A program made the translations under genes and the position numbers. The notes beneath the pieces are model-generated. The model ran no database searches, was not told the origin of the DNA, and saw nothing but the letters and a program-made list of their open reading frames with translations. A DNA stretch of 64,000 bases from Fusarium oxysporum f. sp. lycopersici 4287 (lineage: Eukaryota; Ascomycota; Sordariomycetes; Hypocreales; Nectriaceae), in assembly GCF_000149955.1 (NCBI RefSeq), contig NC_030992.1, positions 1,643,073 through 1,707,072 of the forward strand. The letters are read 5' to 3'. This document shows positions 43,310-55,363 of this stretch, piece after piece (positions within the stretch are counted from its first letter, which is position 1; the number at the start of each line of letters is the position of its first letter).

Positions 43310-44946
43310 ATGTCGGACTGGAACAACGATCAGGGTGGTTCGGCCCATCCGAACACATTTGAGCAAGAGAACTGGACCAACAGTGGCCAAGCTGAGTATG
43401 TGCTCTCAATTGTGTTTTTCTGGAACCCGATATATTGACCTTCATAGAAACACATCCGCCAACAACGCCGGCTTCGGTAACGATGATTTTGACAATGGCG
43501 ATGGCTTTGTAGGCGAACAGCCCACGGGTAATGAGAAGTGTTTCGGCTGTGGCGAGACTGGGTAAGAACCAACTTTCCGGGGAACAACATCATCTAACAG
43601 GTTCAGTCACCGCCGTGCCGAGTGTCCCAACCCTCAGGAGATGACCTGCCGCTTCTGTAAGCAGCCCGGTCATATGATCAAGGAGTGTCCTGATAAGCCT
43701 CCCATGATCTGCGAAAACTGTGGTGATGAAGGTCAGTTTCATCCATTGCTGCGTGATGCTCTAGGCTCATATGTTCAGGCCACATGCGCAAGAATTGCGA
43801 AAAGCCTCGCAAGATTAACCGCGACCACGTCGCTGATGTCAGCGCCGATGACGCCTGGAACAAAATCAAACAGGCCGCCATTGAGCGAGACGTCGACGAC
43901 GCCAAGGAGGCTGTTGAGGAGTACATCAAGGCAGTGGATGGCGACATTACCTATCGCCAGCTCCAGGAAGCTTTGATCGACCAAGGCATTGGTCTCTGGC
44001 TCATTCCTACTGAGCGATCTCTCATCCAAGTTTTCACCAACATGGATCTCCAGGGCCATATCGACAAGAAATACACCATTTCTTATCGCTTTGTCGAGCA
44101 GGCAGATCGTCCTCGCGAGCTTGAAGGATGGCCCAAGAGCCGCGATGAGCTTCTCTCTCGTCTGGACGACGCTGGCGAAGTCGTGGATCGAGGTGTTCCT
44201 CTTTGCCTGAACTGCAAGGAGCTTGGACATATCTCCAAGTTTTGTACTCAGGAGAAGACGGAACGCAGTGATGCGGTCAAGATCTCCTGCTTCAACTGCG
44301 GTGCGGATGGCCATCGGGTCAGAGACTGTGAGTCAACCTATTGGTAGTCCGTCAACTGAACATGATACTAATCCATTAGGTCCTGAGCCACGTGTGGACA
44401 AGAATGCTTGCAAGAATTGCGGGTAAGCTTTGAACAAAGAATCTGGAACTGTGAACTGACAGCACTAGTAAATCTGGTCACCGGGCCGCTGACTGTGAGG
44501 AGCCCCCTAACCCTGCCAATGTCGAATGCCGCAAGTGCAACGAGAGTGAGTTTATCTGATACGTTTGCACTGGGATTATTCTAACTGTTGTAGTGGGTCA
44601 CTTTGCCAAAGATTGTCCTCAAGGCGGTGGCAGCCGCGCTTGCCGCAACTGTGGTCAGGAGGGCCATATCTCGAAAGACTGTGACCAGCCTCGAGACATG
44701 TCCACTGTGGCTTGCCGCAACTGTGAGAAGCAAGGACACTTCAGCAGGGAGTGTCCTGAGCCGAAGGATTGTGAGTTACTTGCGCTGCCTATTGTCGTAA
44801 TCGTGACTGACCAGTGTCCAGGGAGCAAGGTTCAATGCTCCAACTGTCAAGAGTACGGCCACACCAAAGTTCGATGCAAGGTCCCTCCTGTCGATGAGGC
44901 TGACGGCGTCGGCGTTGCTGGTGACGGTGACGGTGACGGTGGATGA
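43310..44946 (+). CDS. CnjB/Gis2-like protein with ten CCHC zinc knuckles
   Basis: Eight exons (43310-43395, 43448-43561, 43607-43731, 43779-44327, 44380-44422, 44469-44545, 44594-44770, 44822-44946) give 431 residues. Ten CX2CX4HX4C knuckles are seen: three early (CFGC, CRFC, CENC), a helical middle block (DAWNKIKQAAIERDVDDAKE to SRDELLSRLDDAGE), then seven more (CLNC, CFNC, CKNC, CRKC, CRNC, CRNC, CSNC). The acceptor at 43607 was chosen because it gives a perfect first knuckle. Such proteins bind single-stranded nucleic acid; the family is annotated as CnjB-like in Aspergillus. In-frame codons continue after the TGA at 44944 into a Gly/Asn/Asp tail that ends NTGGNDGW and a TAA, so the true stop may be downstream. 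Confidence 0.88.
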
Positions 44947-47900
44947 TCCAACGCTGATGCCGTGGGAGGTGGTGATGGCTACGGCAACCAGAACACTGGT
45001 GGCAACGACGGGTGGTAAACACCATTTATGACATGAACCTGTCCTGGAAGACAGTCCCTTCTGCGATTTTAATGCGTATAATCGTTGAACGGCATTTAAC
45101 GGACGAAACGAGGTAGTAATAAAGGGGTGATGTGGGAAGCGATTTCGTCAGAGGTTGGCCGTTGGAAGTAATTAATCCATGCACCCACGAAAATGCTCAA
45201 TTAGGCGTGCGGTCGCAATCGTTAACACTAGTTACCTTGACCACGCAGCGAATGTTTTCGTGACATGCTTGAAATGGTTAAGATGTTGTGAGATCAGGTA
45301 TCTTCAGATCATATAGTTCCATTTAGGCATTGGGATTGGGTCCATTGGGAGATATTCCCATATTTGGTAGCTGATTTATTTTCACATTTTCTCGAGTGCA
45401 ACAAAGGATTTCAAGTTGTCGGTCTGTATCATGCTGCCGACGGGCTATAAGTCGGACATACTTTGTTGTGTTAGGTGTCCATTACTCGGATGAAATGAAT
45501 CAGCCAAAGCTGCCATGGAGACTGGGAATAAACGTTTCTGATCGCGATATTGTGTCTACTCTGATGATACAACCTTGCTGCGATGTGTTCTCATAATCAG
45601 GTCGAAACTGTGTGGCAGCTCGTGCTTTGCGGGGTTGTTGGCAGCAATGATGTCTCATGGGCCCCCGATAATGGGAGACTGTCAGTGCATCCCTCCAGCT
45701 TCATGGATTCTTCGGAAACTTGCTGGCACCAGTGTCTATTTTCCAGTTGTTTAATGGTTACGTGGATGTTGATGACGAATGTGTTGTCTTGGGCTCGGCA
45801 TGGGTATGAATACTGCTGTGGCAGGACCTGACGATGTTGTCATTTGGAGGACTCAGCGATTTGATGGTTACGGTTGAGTTGACTAATGGACAGCTGTTGT
45901 GAATTGTGGTAGGAAATAACACGAGAATAAAGACGTGGCGTCCCTCAGCCCTACCGCTGAAGATCTACTAGTGTTTCAAGAAGGACAGAGAACATGTCAT
46001 AACCGTCTTGGGAATATGTTCTATACCTGTTACTAAATATGCAGATCCAACTGCAGATACATTGTGACGACCCGTACGTACTAGTTAAAATGCAAATTAA
46101 ATAATTAACTTTGTATCTGGTAGGCCAGTGTTGTAGTGAGCACTGTTCCCTGTGTTAATCGGCCTTTACACCTGTGTCCCTGAACTCTATGCTATATTGC
46201 AATCCACATAGTATGCAAGAGGATGTCTTTTGCATCTTACTTCCTCTGAAGATGCCTAGGAAAGCACAACCAAACGACGGGCGAGAAATTAAACCATTGA
46301 AGCCAATCAATGACATAGCAGCTATTTTGTCTCCTGCCTCATATGGTCGCAAATTCAGATTGGAATGCCATCATATAGGGTAACCAACCTCATAGTATAC
46401 CTTAGGTACTATAGGTAGGTAGGTATCTAGTCCAAGGTCCAAGGTATTAGATCAAGCTAAGGTAGGCAATTAAAAAAAAACCCCGAGTCACCCTAGGGCG
46501 GCAGATCTATATCGAAGATTCCCGCTGCTGGGATCTATCGTGACGGCCGCTATACGTCAGAATCACAGCAAAGTTACTATATATGGACGTATGTATGTCA
46601 AGCAACATACCTACGTATTGCAGAGCCAGTTGAGGCTTGGCAAATAGGAGACAACCTCCAACATTGAATGTAAGGCCCAATCTCGATAATATCTCAACAG
46701 CCCATCCGGATCTCGATTATCACCAAATTGTCGATCGCTTTGTGAGACGGAATACTCTAAGGGCGGTCAGTAGACTCAGTACCCTGACGGTCTGACGGGG
46801 CAGAGCGTGACGACGGAACATTTGTTCCATGGTCATCTAGCTCGTAGTTGTAGAATTATTAGGGAAATAACAATTTGCGAAGCTATATTGACCTAAGACG
46901 AAAACCTTGAGAGTTAGCAAAACAGGAGATGCTGTTGTGTTACTGAAATGGTTGGTGCTTGGCTCGGCCGAGTCCACTTAAACGTCATATTAAGGACATG
47001 GGGCATCGAATTAGAGTTGTGGAAGCGGCTCTGCTGCTTACCCGAAGTTTCCAACCTCAACCTTTACCGGAATTTTGGTTGGAGCTACAGATCCATTTTG
47101 AGATACATGGATATCAATTACTGGCTCAAATTCAAGTTTCCGAAGTGACGGGGCTGTCTTGGCTATCTGCAATTCACATTTGAGTGAACTCATCCAGGCT
47201 GCGTTTGCGTCATGACTCAACACTTGCAGGTCTTTCCCTGGCCCTTGCATGGGCCGATGAATTGCATGGAAGGCATGAGGGTATTCCCATTGTATATGGA
47301 TAAACCAAGTCTGTATGTTCGTTGCCTCCATAAGTATCGCAGGCTACTAGAGAACGAGAAGCAAGTACACGCTGTTCTGATCCGGCGTTTCTCTGACCCC
47401 GGCAGGCGCATCGGCGCCAGTGCTAGCTTATGGAGGCGACTGGAGCTCTAGTGTTGGGGACTGTAGAAAAGCTTGGAAATGGACGTCGAGAAATGCAAGG
47501 TAGTACCCGGCCGCCAGGCTTCAACGAAACCCAGGTCCTAGAACAACAACCAATCTTGAACAGGATGGGAGGAAGTTCAAGTGAAACTGAACGGCAACGG
47601 AGGCTTACGATGCATTCCTTCATATGTTCAACATGTTGGTCTAACTGCGGGTGAGTAGGGAACAGACAAAAATATCTCCTGTTGTCAAATAAGACCGTGG
47701 AGAAGTCTATAGAAGTAAGTGAGTGCTTGTTGACGAAGCAGATGTCCAGTGCCTATTGTTTTGCCTTTAAAGATTTGTTGACTTTGATGCGTGTGTAAAT
47801 TCAACTAACACTGATAGGAGCGAAGCCGTTGAGTATCTGATAACTCCCATGTCTTAATTGTGAATGGCCAGAAGAGCTGACGTCATGGACAAGTCATATG

Positions 47901-48757
47901 GCGCCTGAATAACTGCAGTACGAGTTCCTGACACAGTGTTTTGTCCTCGAGCGTGTCTGACTTCAGGGTGACACAGTGCATCTTCCTTCCCCTCCGTACG
48001 CCAGGTCTAGCTCGATGGGATTTGTTATCACGCCTGCTCTTGTCTCGTTGAAGCCTATCACCAGCCAAGTGCTCACGTACCCCTCACAAAAATGCCGAAG
48101 GCACTTCATGCATCTCCCCGAAAACTCGAACGCCATCAGAGTTTGACGTAATGCGAGAATACCACTGGACAAAGACGATTTCACAGGACAACGCACAGTC
48201 GTGCGCGAACACAATGCGATATTGCTTGTGAATGGCCAGAGTGGAGTGAGGACCCAACCCAGTCCAGGGGGTCATGCCATTAGCGTGCAGCCTTGATTTC
48301 TAAGGTGGACCGTCGCCTGGTGAAAGCTTCAGTGTGTCAATCTGAATGTCCAAGTTCCTTCTTGCGAAATCGCCCCTGGCAAAGAAAGGGGCTTCAGAGC
48401 GGATGAAAGTCAGTGGTCCCGTAAGCTGGGTGCTGCTTAAGATAGACAGACAAGGACATGAACAAGAGCCCGTCTGATCAGAAGAGGCTCGCAACAACCC
48501 GTCAACAGGTCCGCCAGGTCAAGACAGCCAGTCCTCTTCGCGAGTTAGGTGTGTGTTGTAGAGTTCAGGGGGTGTGTTGCAACCAACGTCGATCCCTCAA
48601 CGACGCCTCCGACTTATAAATCCATGAAAGCCGTGAGGGGTTTTGAAGTACTCAAAAGGTAGAATGTGGCAGAAATGAGAGAGACTCGTGGGGTCAGTCC
48701 CAGCCAAGCTCAAAGAGTCTGATACAGAAACGTGACTTTGGAACCTTGGTTTCCAGA
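44947..48757. other. Gene-poor stretch, 3.8 kb
   Basis: No gene I can support. A minus-strand frame (47331-47038) ends at a GTAAGC donor-like site, which could mark an exon, but nothing else supports it. TAGGTA words cluster at about 46400-46470 near a run of A and CCCC. No transposon-type open frame or terminal repeat was recognised. Confidence 0.4.
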
Positions 48758-49402
48758 ATGAAGACCAGACAAGGGGCGGGAGCGTGCCCCCAGACTGGAA
48801 CACAGATTTCCAAGAGCACGGAGCTTTTCAACCAGCAGCATGGGGCCTCAAGCTTGGCTCTTGGTATCCAATCTCAGTTTAAATCTAACAAATCTAAAAT
48901 CTCAATCAAGATTGAGACAGTATTCGGGTTTAGTCAGGGAACTAAAAACAGATCCAGTCGCAAGATTTCCAAGATTGAGGGTGGTGAAGGAATTATTGCT
49001 GTTGTCAAGATGAGCTTGACGAGGCCACTCCTTGCGTCATCACAGAAGGATGCGCCAATTGGATTGAATGAGGTGGGAATGACGGTGATGCTCCGTTCCA
49101 AGTGTCCACTCACTTGCTTTACTGGCTCCTGCTGGAAATGGGGTGTGGAGACAGAGAAAATGCTAGCACGTCTTGCATTCGCACAGTGTTGGAAGCTGGT
49201 TATCTCATTTCATGATTTGGACCCATCCTTGGAAAAAGTATGTAATCAATTACGACTTCCACCATTGAGTCTATTTGAAAGATTGTTTCGCCGGCATTTC
49301 CAAGCCATGAGGAGTAACAAAGACGATTTACCTGTAGAATACCATTATAACTTATGGCTTAACCACATGACGCGGGGAGAGCTCAGCGAAATTGAGCTGT
49401 AA
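48758..49402 (+). CDS. Orphan open frame, 214 aa, uncertain
   Basis: The ATG at 48758 opens a 214-residue frame without introns in an otherwise gene-poor area. The product is mixed-charge with a Ser/Lys-rich first half (SQFKSNKSKISIKIETV). A more hydrophobic second half follows, with several aromatic residues (LTCFTGSCWKWGVETEKM, LFERLFRRHFQAMRSNKDD). I recognise no family, signal peptide or membrane segment. A frame this long is uncommon by chance here but not decisive. It could be a lineage-specific gene or the shadow of a decayed one. Confidence 0.3.
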   Translation: MKTRQGAGACPQTGTQISKSTELFNQQHGASSLALGIQSQFKSNKSKISIKIETVFGFSQGTKNRSSRKISKIEGGEGIIAVVKMSLTRPLLASSQKDAPIGLNEVGMTVMLRSKCPLTCFTGSCWKWGVETEKMLARLAFAQCWKLVISFHDLDPSLEKVCNQLRLPPLSLFERLFRRHFQAMRSNKDDLPVEYHYNLWLNHMTRGELSEIEL

Positions 49403-50491
49403 TCACCGATTCGTGGGATGATGCCCGGCCATTACGATCGATTTTCTTTTATTCTGGGATTTTTCTATGGCACTTCTGTTTACAGATTCAATGCTGCGTT
49501 TCTAATCAGTGAAACGTTGCCCCCCCCTGTCCCCCTTGCAACTCAACTAAAGTGATTCGCCCAAAACGCACTTGTCTGGTTGGTTCCCCGGACATTTTTG
49601 GAGGGGAGGATCGAACGATGCAATCAAATACAGTGCCTACAGTGTGGAAGCTAGGACGCCTAGGGTGTATCCAGTACCCAGGTGCGAGGCCAGGGCCTGT
49701 CGGTTTTGTCAGCCGGCCTAGTGTCCCCCTCACTCAAGTCCTTTCCCTTATTTTTTCGCCCCCCAGGCCTTCTTGAGTTGCTTTCAGGAGCCCAGCCGCC
49801 GCCGTCTTTTTTTTCTGCGCCTTCTTTTCCTCGCTGCCCACAACGTCATCTCTGACGTCTTTTCTCAATCTAATCCTTTCACAATCCTCGTCCATCGACG
49901 CAATCCCGCAAGCAAAGCAACGCCCGCTTTGTCGCTCCTCGAAGTACGGCGCAAATCTATCGTATCCTTTTTTTCTTGTGTGTGTTTTGCTTCGATAGGC
50001 GCGAGCCTCAACTCCACCACGAACGCCTTTCGCGCCTGTTTATCCTTATCCCCTTTCTTAACCAATCTTTCGCTTAGTACATCGTCTGTCTCTGTCCACA
50101 GAAGAGACACGCGCACGCCTCTTCACTCCCGCTTCTGTCTCGTTGACGTCGAGTGTCGAGTATAAGCAAATATCCCTTTCACATCCACGCTCGAGCTTTT
50201 AGGACACATTCCCTTGGTTGAAGAGGTTTCAGAGCGTATGCTGTGCGCTGTCTGCGCTATTGACTTGTCGAAAAGCGGCCATCGCCCCTGGTCCAACTCC
50301 TAAAACCGTGCCGTCCTATAGTAGAGTCTCAGACGGCTGCCGCGCTGCTATTCTGTTCTTCTTCGCCTCTGACCTCATTTAACTTTTTCGTCTTCCTCCA
50401 TCTTTGCTGCTGCCACCCACCCCACACTTCCAATACAGCCAGCACTGTTCAACCTTGCCGCCAGCCCCAGATATAATACATCATCGTCATC
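49403..50491 (+). promoter_or_regulatory. ATF1 promoter and long AUG-depleted leader
   Basis: From about 49622 to 50237 there is no ATG on the plus strand in any frame, and the sequence is strongly pyrimidine-rich. This is the signature of a long 5' leader. The only ATG before the ATF1 start is at 50238, opening a 21-codon uORF. Confidence 0.5.
50238..50303 (+). promoter_or_regulatory. Upstream ORF (21 codons) in the ATF1 leader
   Basis: ATG at 50238, TAA at 50301-50303. The peptide starts MLCAVCAIDLSK. It is followed by 188 ATG-free bases up to the ATF1 start, a geometry that permits reinitiation and could make ATF1 translation stress-responsive. Function is inferred only from layout. Confidence 0.4.
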
Positions 50492-52366
50492 ATGGGGACT
50501 ACAACTGAAGCCTCTGCTGGAGGTGAGTCGAAGTCCCCCAAGCAATCCAACAGCTCTCCTGCCCGGCCTGGTATGTTCTTGAATTTCCCCTCTTGTTTAT
50601 CACATCGTCGACTTTACACCTACATGTCTTGTGCCTTACCCTATCCTGTTGCATGACGTATGCTTGTCATTGGCATCGAGCATCTCCCTCTATCCTCATC
50701 TCTGTCCACTTCCGTCATCGCTTTCATTCTCCGTCTCTTGTCCTCCGTCATCGTCAAACCAAGGCCCCTTCCTTTGATTGACTGTAACGCTTGCTTACAT
50801 CTTGCCTTGTCGCAGAAACCACGACCGACACGAAGGCAGCCGATCCTCCCGTGAAATTAGAGGTTGCCAATGCCGAACAAGCCAAACCTCTTGCCCCTCC
50901 TCCTCGACCTGGTCAACAACAAGGCAACACCCCTGACTACTTCGCGGTTCAGGCCGGCGGATCTCTCAGTCTGGAGCCCAATCCATTCGAGCAGTCCTTT
51001 GGGGGCGCTCCAGAGACACCAGGGGGAACAAAGTTACCTTCAGTTGCTGCATTGACATCACCGTCCTCTCTTCTGCCTGGTAGCAACGCGACACCATTCA
51101 ATTGGGGAGGAGGCTCTTTACGTACCGGCCCTTTGAGTCCGGCAATGCTTTCTGGTCCGGCTAATGATTATTTTGGCGATACACATCATCTTCGTGGCGG
51201 ATTTCCTACTCCTAACGAATCCTCCTTGAGGACGGGTTTGACACCAGGTGGCAGTGGTTCTATGTTCCCTGCCCCCAGTCCTAACTCCCAAGCACTCTTC
51301 GCTCAGCTTGCTAGCGGCGGAGCAACACCGAGCACTCTCGATTTCCATCGCACTGCGATGAGTGCTGCGGCCAAACGTGATCAAAACGGCGCTGCTCCAC
51401 GTCAAGCCCAGCAAACTTCCCAAGCACAGCAACCCCAACAGCCTTCTGTCACTTCCCAACCCCAAGAAATGCCCAACGGTGCTTCAACCAATAAGTCCGA
51501 AGCGAAGCCCGCATCTGGGCCCTTCGACCCTCACGATAACGACGCTGCAAACGGCCTTTTTATGCTGGCCCAGGGTCGAAACGGAGCTCAAAACGCGAAC
51601 CAATTCGCTGTGACGTCAGGTGCACCTGGTCACGCTCATCCTGCCCCTGTCGCGCCTCAGAATATGAATACTTCACCTCAAATGTCCAGTATTAACGGCG
51701 GCTCTATTGGCTCAGCTCGTGGCATGAGCGAAGGAAGCATGATGTCGGATGAGAGTGAACAGGCACGACCTAATACCCGCGGCCGGGGCAAAAAGAACCC
51801 CCCCGCAACGAACGGCCGTAGGAAGGCGGATGAGCCTCCCGCAAAGGCTCCTGCTAATAAGAAGTCCAAGGCCAACAATTCCATGCCTATGGATATGGAT
51901 ATGTCTGATGACGAATCCAAGATGAAGTATGAAGATGGTGGTTCCAAGTCTAAGATGACTGACGAGGAGAAACGCAAGAACTTCCTTGAACGCAACCGGT
52001 ATGTATTTGATAGTATCATTTATTATTCGTTGCCACTAATTGTTCTACAGTGTCGCTGCTCTTAAATGCCGCCAGAGAAAGAAGCAATGGTTGGCCAACT
52101 TACAGACCAAGGTCGAAATGTTCAGTACTGAGAACGACGCCTTGACGGCGCAGATAACACAACTCAGAGAAGAAGTCGTCAATTTGAAGACGCTTCTTCT
52201 TGCCCACAAGGACTGCCCAGTTACTCAGCAGCAGGGAATACACGGTGCTTTTTTGTCCCAGGTTGTTGAGCCTTTCAACCCTCAGATTAACCCTTATGGC
52301 ATGGCAGCACCTATGCCAAACCAGCAAGTTATGGCAGGCCAGGGTGTCCAGCGGCGTTTCTCATAG
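50492..52366 (+). CDS. ATF1: bZIP transcription factor ATF1 (ATF/CREB type)
   Basis: Exons 50492-50570, 50816-51998 and 52051-52366 join to 525 residues. It starts MGTTTEASAGGESKSPKQ, as in Fusarium Atf1. The middle is Gly/Pro/Gln/Asn-rich with SP/TP sites (LSPAM, FPTPNES, LTPGGSG), possible MAP-kinase targets. The bZIP (about residues 405-470) spans the second splice junction: basic region ERNRVAALKCRQRKKQW, then leucine heptads (LQTKVEMF, LTAQITQLREEVVNLKTLL). Atf1 acts in the nucleus downstream of the Hog1/Sty1 stress kinase in osmotic and oxidative stress, development and virulence of fungi. It has a long AUG-poor leader with one uORF. Confidence 0.93.
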
Positions 52367-53612
52367 AACGAGTTACAGCCCCAGTTAGGACAGTTTGTCA
52401 AGGTTGAGCAACTTAACCACGCTTCTCCATTGAACCACATAATGCATGGACTTGACGACCCTTTCTTTCCTCAATCACGACACCATTCGACCTCACCGAG
52501 GTAATTATTTATTATATGCGTATACAAGGTTTAGGTTTATTCCACCGGAAGCCTATCGGCTCACAACTTCATTTCACATTTGAGCTGTACAACATTTGAT
52601 CGGAGGCAACATAGCATCCAGACGGAGGCGATGTCTGAGACCAGGAGTTTGTCGAGCTTCACTTGGAGATCACTCGACGCTCTTGTTTTGCGCGAGGAGG
52701 CCGCTCTCTCTTGAGCGTTTCTTACTAGAGGCAGCGCCGTTACAACTTTTAACTTGTACGTAAAGTATTTCCCAGCAAGGTACACGGAACGCGCAGTTCA
52801 AAAAGGTGTTTGGCCAGGTTGACCTTTTTGCCAACTTGGGTGGAGGGCGTTTTGGGGAATTCGGCTCCTGGAGATCAAATTCTTTGGTGTTTTGGTTTTG
52901 TGATTTTATACGTAGCTGCAAGCAACACAAGCTACGATTGAAATGAACGATAGTTGAACTATGAAACACGAAGAGTATATACTATGATGTCGTTTCACCG
53001 GTGATTTGATAGTATTTGCTTTACGCGTAGGTAGGAGCATCACTTAATTAGTTTCTAGAAGCTAATTGGGTTGTGGAGACTTTTATTGAAGATGCTTTTA
53101 GTGACGGCACGGTCATTTTTGACATGTTTATTCATCCAGATTTGGAACGTAGAGCCAGCTTGATAGTTCCTTGCCGTCGTACCAAGCTGTTCGAGTCGGC
53201 ATTGACGTTATTTGAATTTGCTCCACTAGCTCATGGTGAACCTCTGTGTAAGAGGATTTCAAGGTGGGGTCTGGCAGCAGTCCAATTGGGTTTAGCGTTG
53301 AACAACCAAATCATCTCTCATGTAAACAAGGCGATGCGATTAAACAGTCACACCCACGTCGCGAACCACCCATCACCATCTATGAAGCCATAAACTGATC
53401 AAGCCGTCACGAATTGCATTGCGATAGCACCTGAGCCTTTTAAACAGCGTTTTTCAGCAGCCAGTACACGTGAATCGCGACGCGACGCGCCTCTTTGACC
53501 CTGCGCGATAGTTTCAGCACCTCCATCAGTGCCGCACCGCACCGACAACTCCCCAGCATCACGACCCCAGAATATAAAAATCGCATCGTCGACGGTCCCG
53601 AATGCGCCACCC
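52367..53612. other. Intergenic, 1.25 kb
   Basis: This holds the ATF1 3' flank and the DSN1 promoter. Open frames on both strands lack ATG or motif support. No element is assigned. Confidence 0.5.
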
Positions 53613-53855
53613 ATGACGACTCTGGTGACGACTCGGCGGCCGCTTCAAGTAATTAGCATGAGCAACGAGCACGGGCGACGATTGAGCAAGCGTCTCGCTG
53701 GTAAGTCGATTGATGACGAAGGCGATGGCATCCATAAGAGACGACCAGCTGACCGCCAAAATGCAGCGGCGGCGACAGATTATGAGCATGACGATGATTT
53801 CGCATTTGTTCGAAAATCGAAACGACCTAAGACGGATAAGTCAGATGAATCAAAA

Positions 53856-53886
<31 letters not shown>

Positions 53887-55363
53887 CAAAGGCGGAGCCG
53901 GTGAAGAAAAATGCCAAGGGACGACCTCCGAAACAACGCGCTGCTAAGGTGCCGACAACAAATGGAACCATTGCGGAGGAGGCGCCTGCAGAGAACGAAA
54001 TGAACGCTACGACGAAACCTGCGACAAGGAAGAGTAGTAGACGAAAAGCGAGTGTTGACGCGTCGGAAGGGCGACAAATTAATGTCCCTAAAAGACCATC
54101 GACTAGGAGGAGCACACGAAGGTCGGGGGATTCCCAGGATGAAGTCGTTCCTCAAGCAGCGGCAGCGTCAGCGTCAGCGTCAGCACCAGAACCCGATCCC
54201 GGGCCCCAACCAGAGGTAGTTCCTGAACCGGCACCAGCTCCCCGTGTCAATGGAGCATCCAAGAAACGGGGGACCCGTGCAAAGTCTACTCGACCGCCCC
54301 CGGACTGGGACAAGTCGCCGCAACGCGAACTGCATGCGCAGTCGGCCACGATCGCCCTGCCTATGAGCGACACACCCATTATTAACCGGAACAAAGAGAT
54401 GCGAAAGAAAGGGGGCAATTCCAACAGGCGGAGCAGCCTTGGTAATCGTGGAAGAAGGGCGAGCTCTTTGATCGAGAGTGGACAAACAGCAATACCTCAT
54501 CGAGAGGTCAACCCCGCGGATTTCTATAAACACATTGAAGCCGAAGGCTTGACAGAACCTCGACGTATGAAGCAATTGTTAACATGGTGTGGCGAGCGCG
54601 CGCTGTCAGGGAAGCCTCCTCATGGCACACCGAATTCTAACGCCATTCTCGGTGGTGAGTACCATTTTCAGATAATGCATGTCGTGCTTGACTACTGACT
54701 ATAAATAGCTCGTGCCATTCAGGATCAACTATTGAAAGACTTTGCGGCCAGATCCGAATTCTCGGACTGGTTTAGTCGAGAGGACGATGCCCCTAAAGCT
54801 CCTGTTGTGCTGAAGCCCAATCCTAGAAACATGGAGTTGGACGAGAAATTGGCTCAGCTTGAAATCAACATTAAGAGGTATATCTGTTCGGGCAACTGAC
54901 TGGACTCCAGACTAACCTCGTTCATAGATTACAAGATGAGAAGAGAGCGTGGCAAGCAATACGAAAACCTCCGCCGGAACAACCACCTCTTTTCCCCCAA
55001 GATGAGATCGGACCTATTGTTCTACCCGATTTTGATCTTTTAGACTCAGATGAAGGCAAAATCAGAGGCTTCCTTGCAGATGACAAAGCATCGTTCGATG
55101 CTGTTCGGTCACAGACAGAATCAAGATTACGCAGCATCCAATCATCACTCGAGTTTCAGATTGACGAACTTGCCGATAATGTTCACAAGCTCGAGCAGCG
55201 GGTTGTGGTCGCGGGCAAAGAAGCGGACAAGGTTCTCAGTGTGAGCGCCCTTCGTCTTCGACAACGTGAGGAGCGAGAGAAGGCGAGTGCGGGAACAAGG
55301 AACATGCCGGTTATTGAAGTTCTGAGGAGTCTAGGGAACATTCTACCTGAAGGAGGCGGGTGA
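53613..55363 (+). CDS. DSN1: Kinetochore MIND complex subunit DSN1/Mis13
   Basis: Exons 53613-54654, 54709-54877 and 54928-55363 join to 548 residues. The first about 280 residues are disordered, basic and low-complexity, with a PEPEPEPE repeat and an AT-hook-like KGRPPKQRA. The Mis13/Dsn1 domain (about residues 290-545) includes HREVNPADFYKHIEAEGLTE, PRRMKQLLTWCGERAL, ARAIQDQLLKDFAAR and a coiled coil (LEFQIDELADNVHKLEQR). It ends NMPVIEVLRSLGNILPEGGG, as in fungal orthologues. Dsn1 joins Mis12, Nnf1 and Nsl1 to link CENP-C/Mif2 with the Ndc80 complex. RRxS sites in the N-terminus (for example RRSSLG, RRASS) fit Aurora B targets, by analogy. It is convergent with SDH5. Confidence 0.88.
53857..53890 (+). 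repeat. 6-bp tandem repeat encoding Pro-Glu
   Basis: Five to six copies of CCAGAG lie in the disordered N-terminus of DSN1. They are likely to vary in number. Confidence 0.8.

Noticed and set aside
43601..43606. Earlier acceptor giving two extra residues (FS) in the first zinc knuckle
   Set aside because: It breaks the CX2CX4HX4C spacing, and the acceptor six bases downstream gives perfect spacing.
49773..50165. 130-codon frame upstream of ATF1
   Set aside because: It does not start with ATG. The region is a pyrimidine-rich, AUG-free leader.
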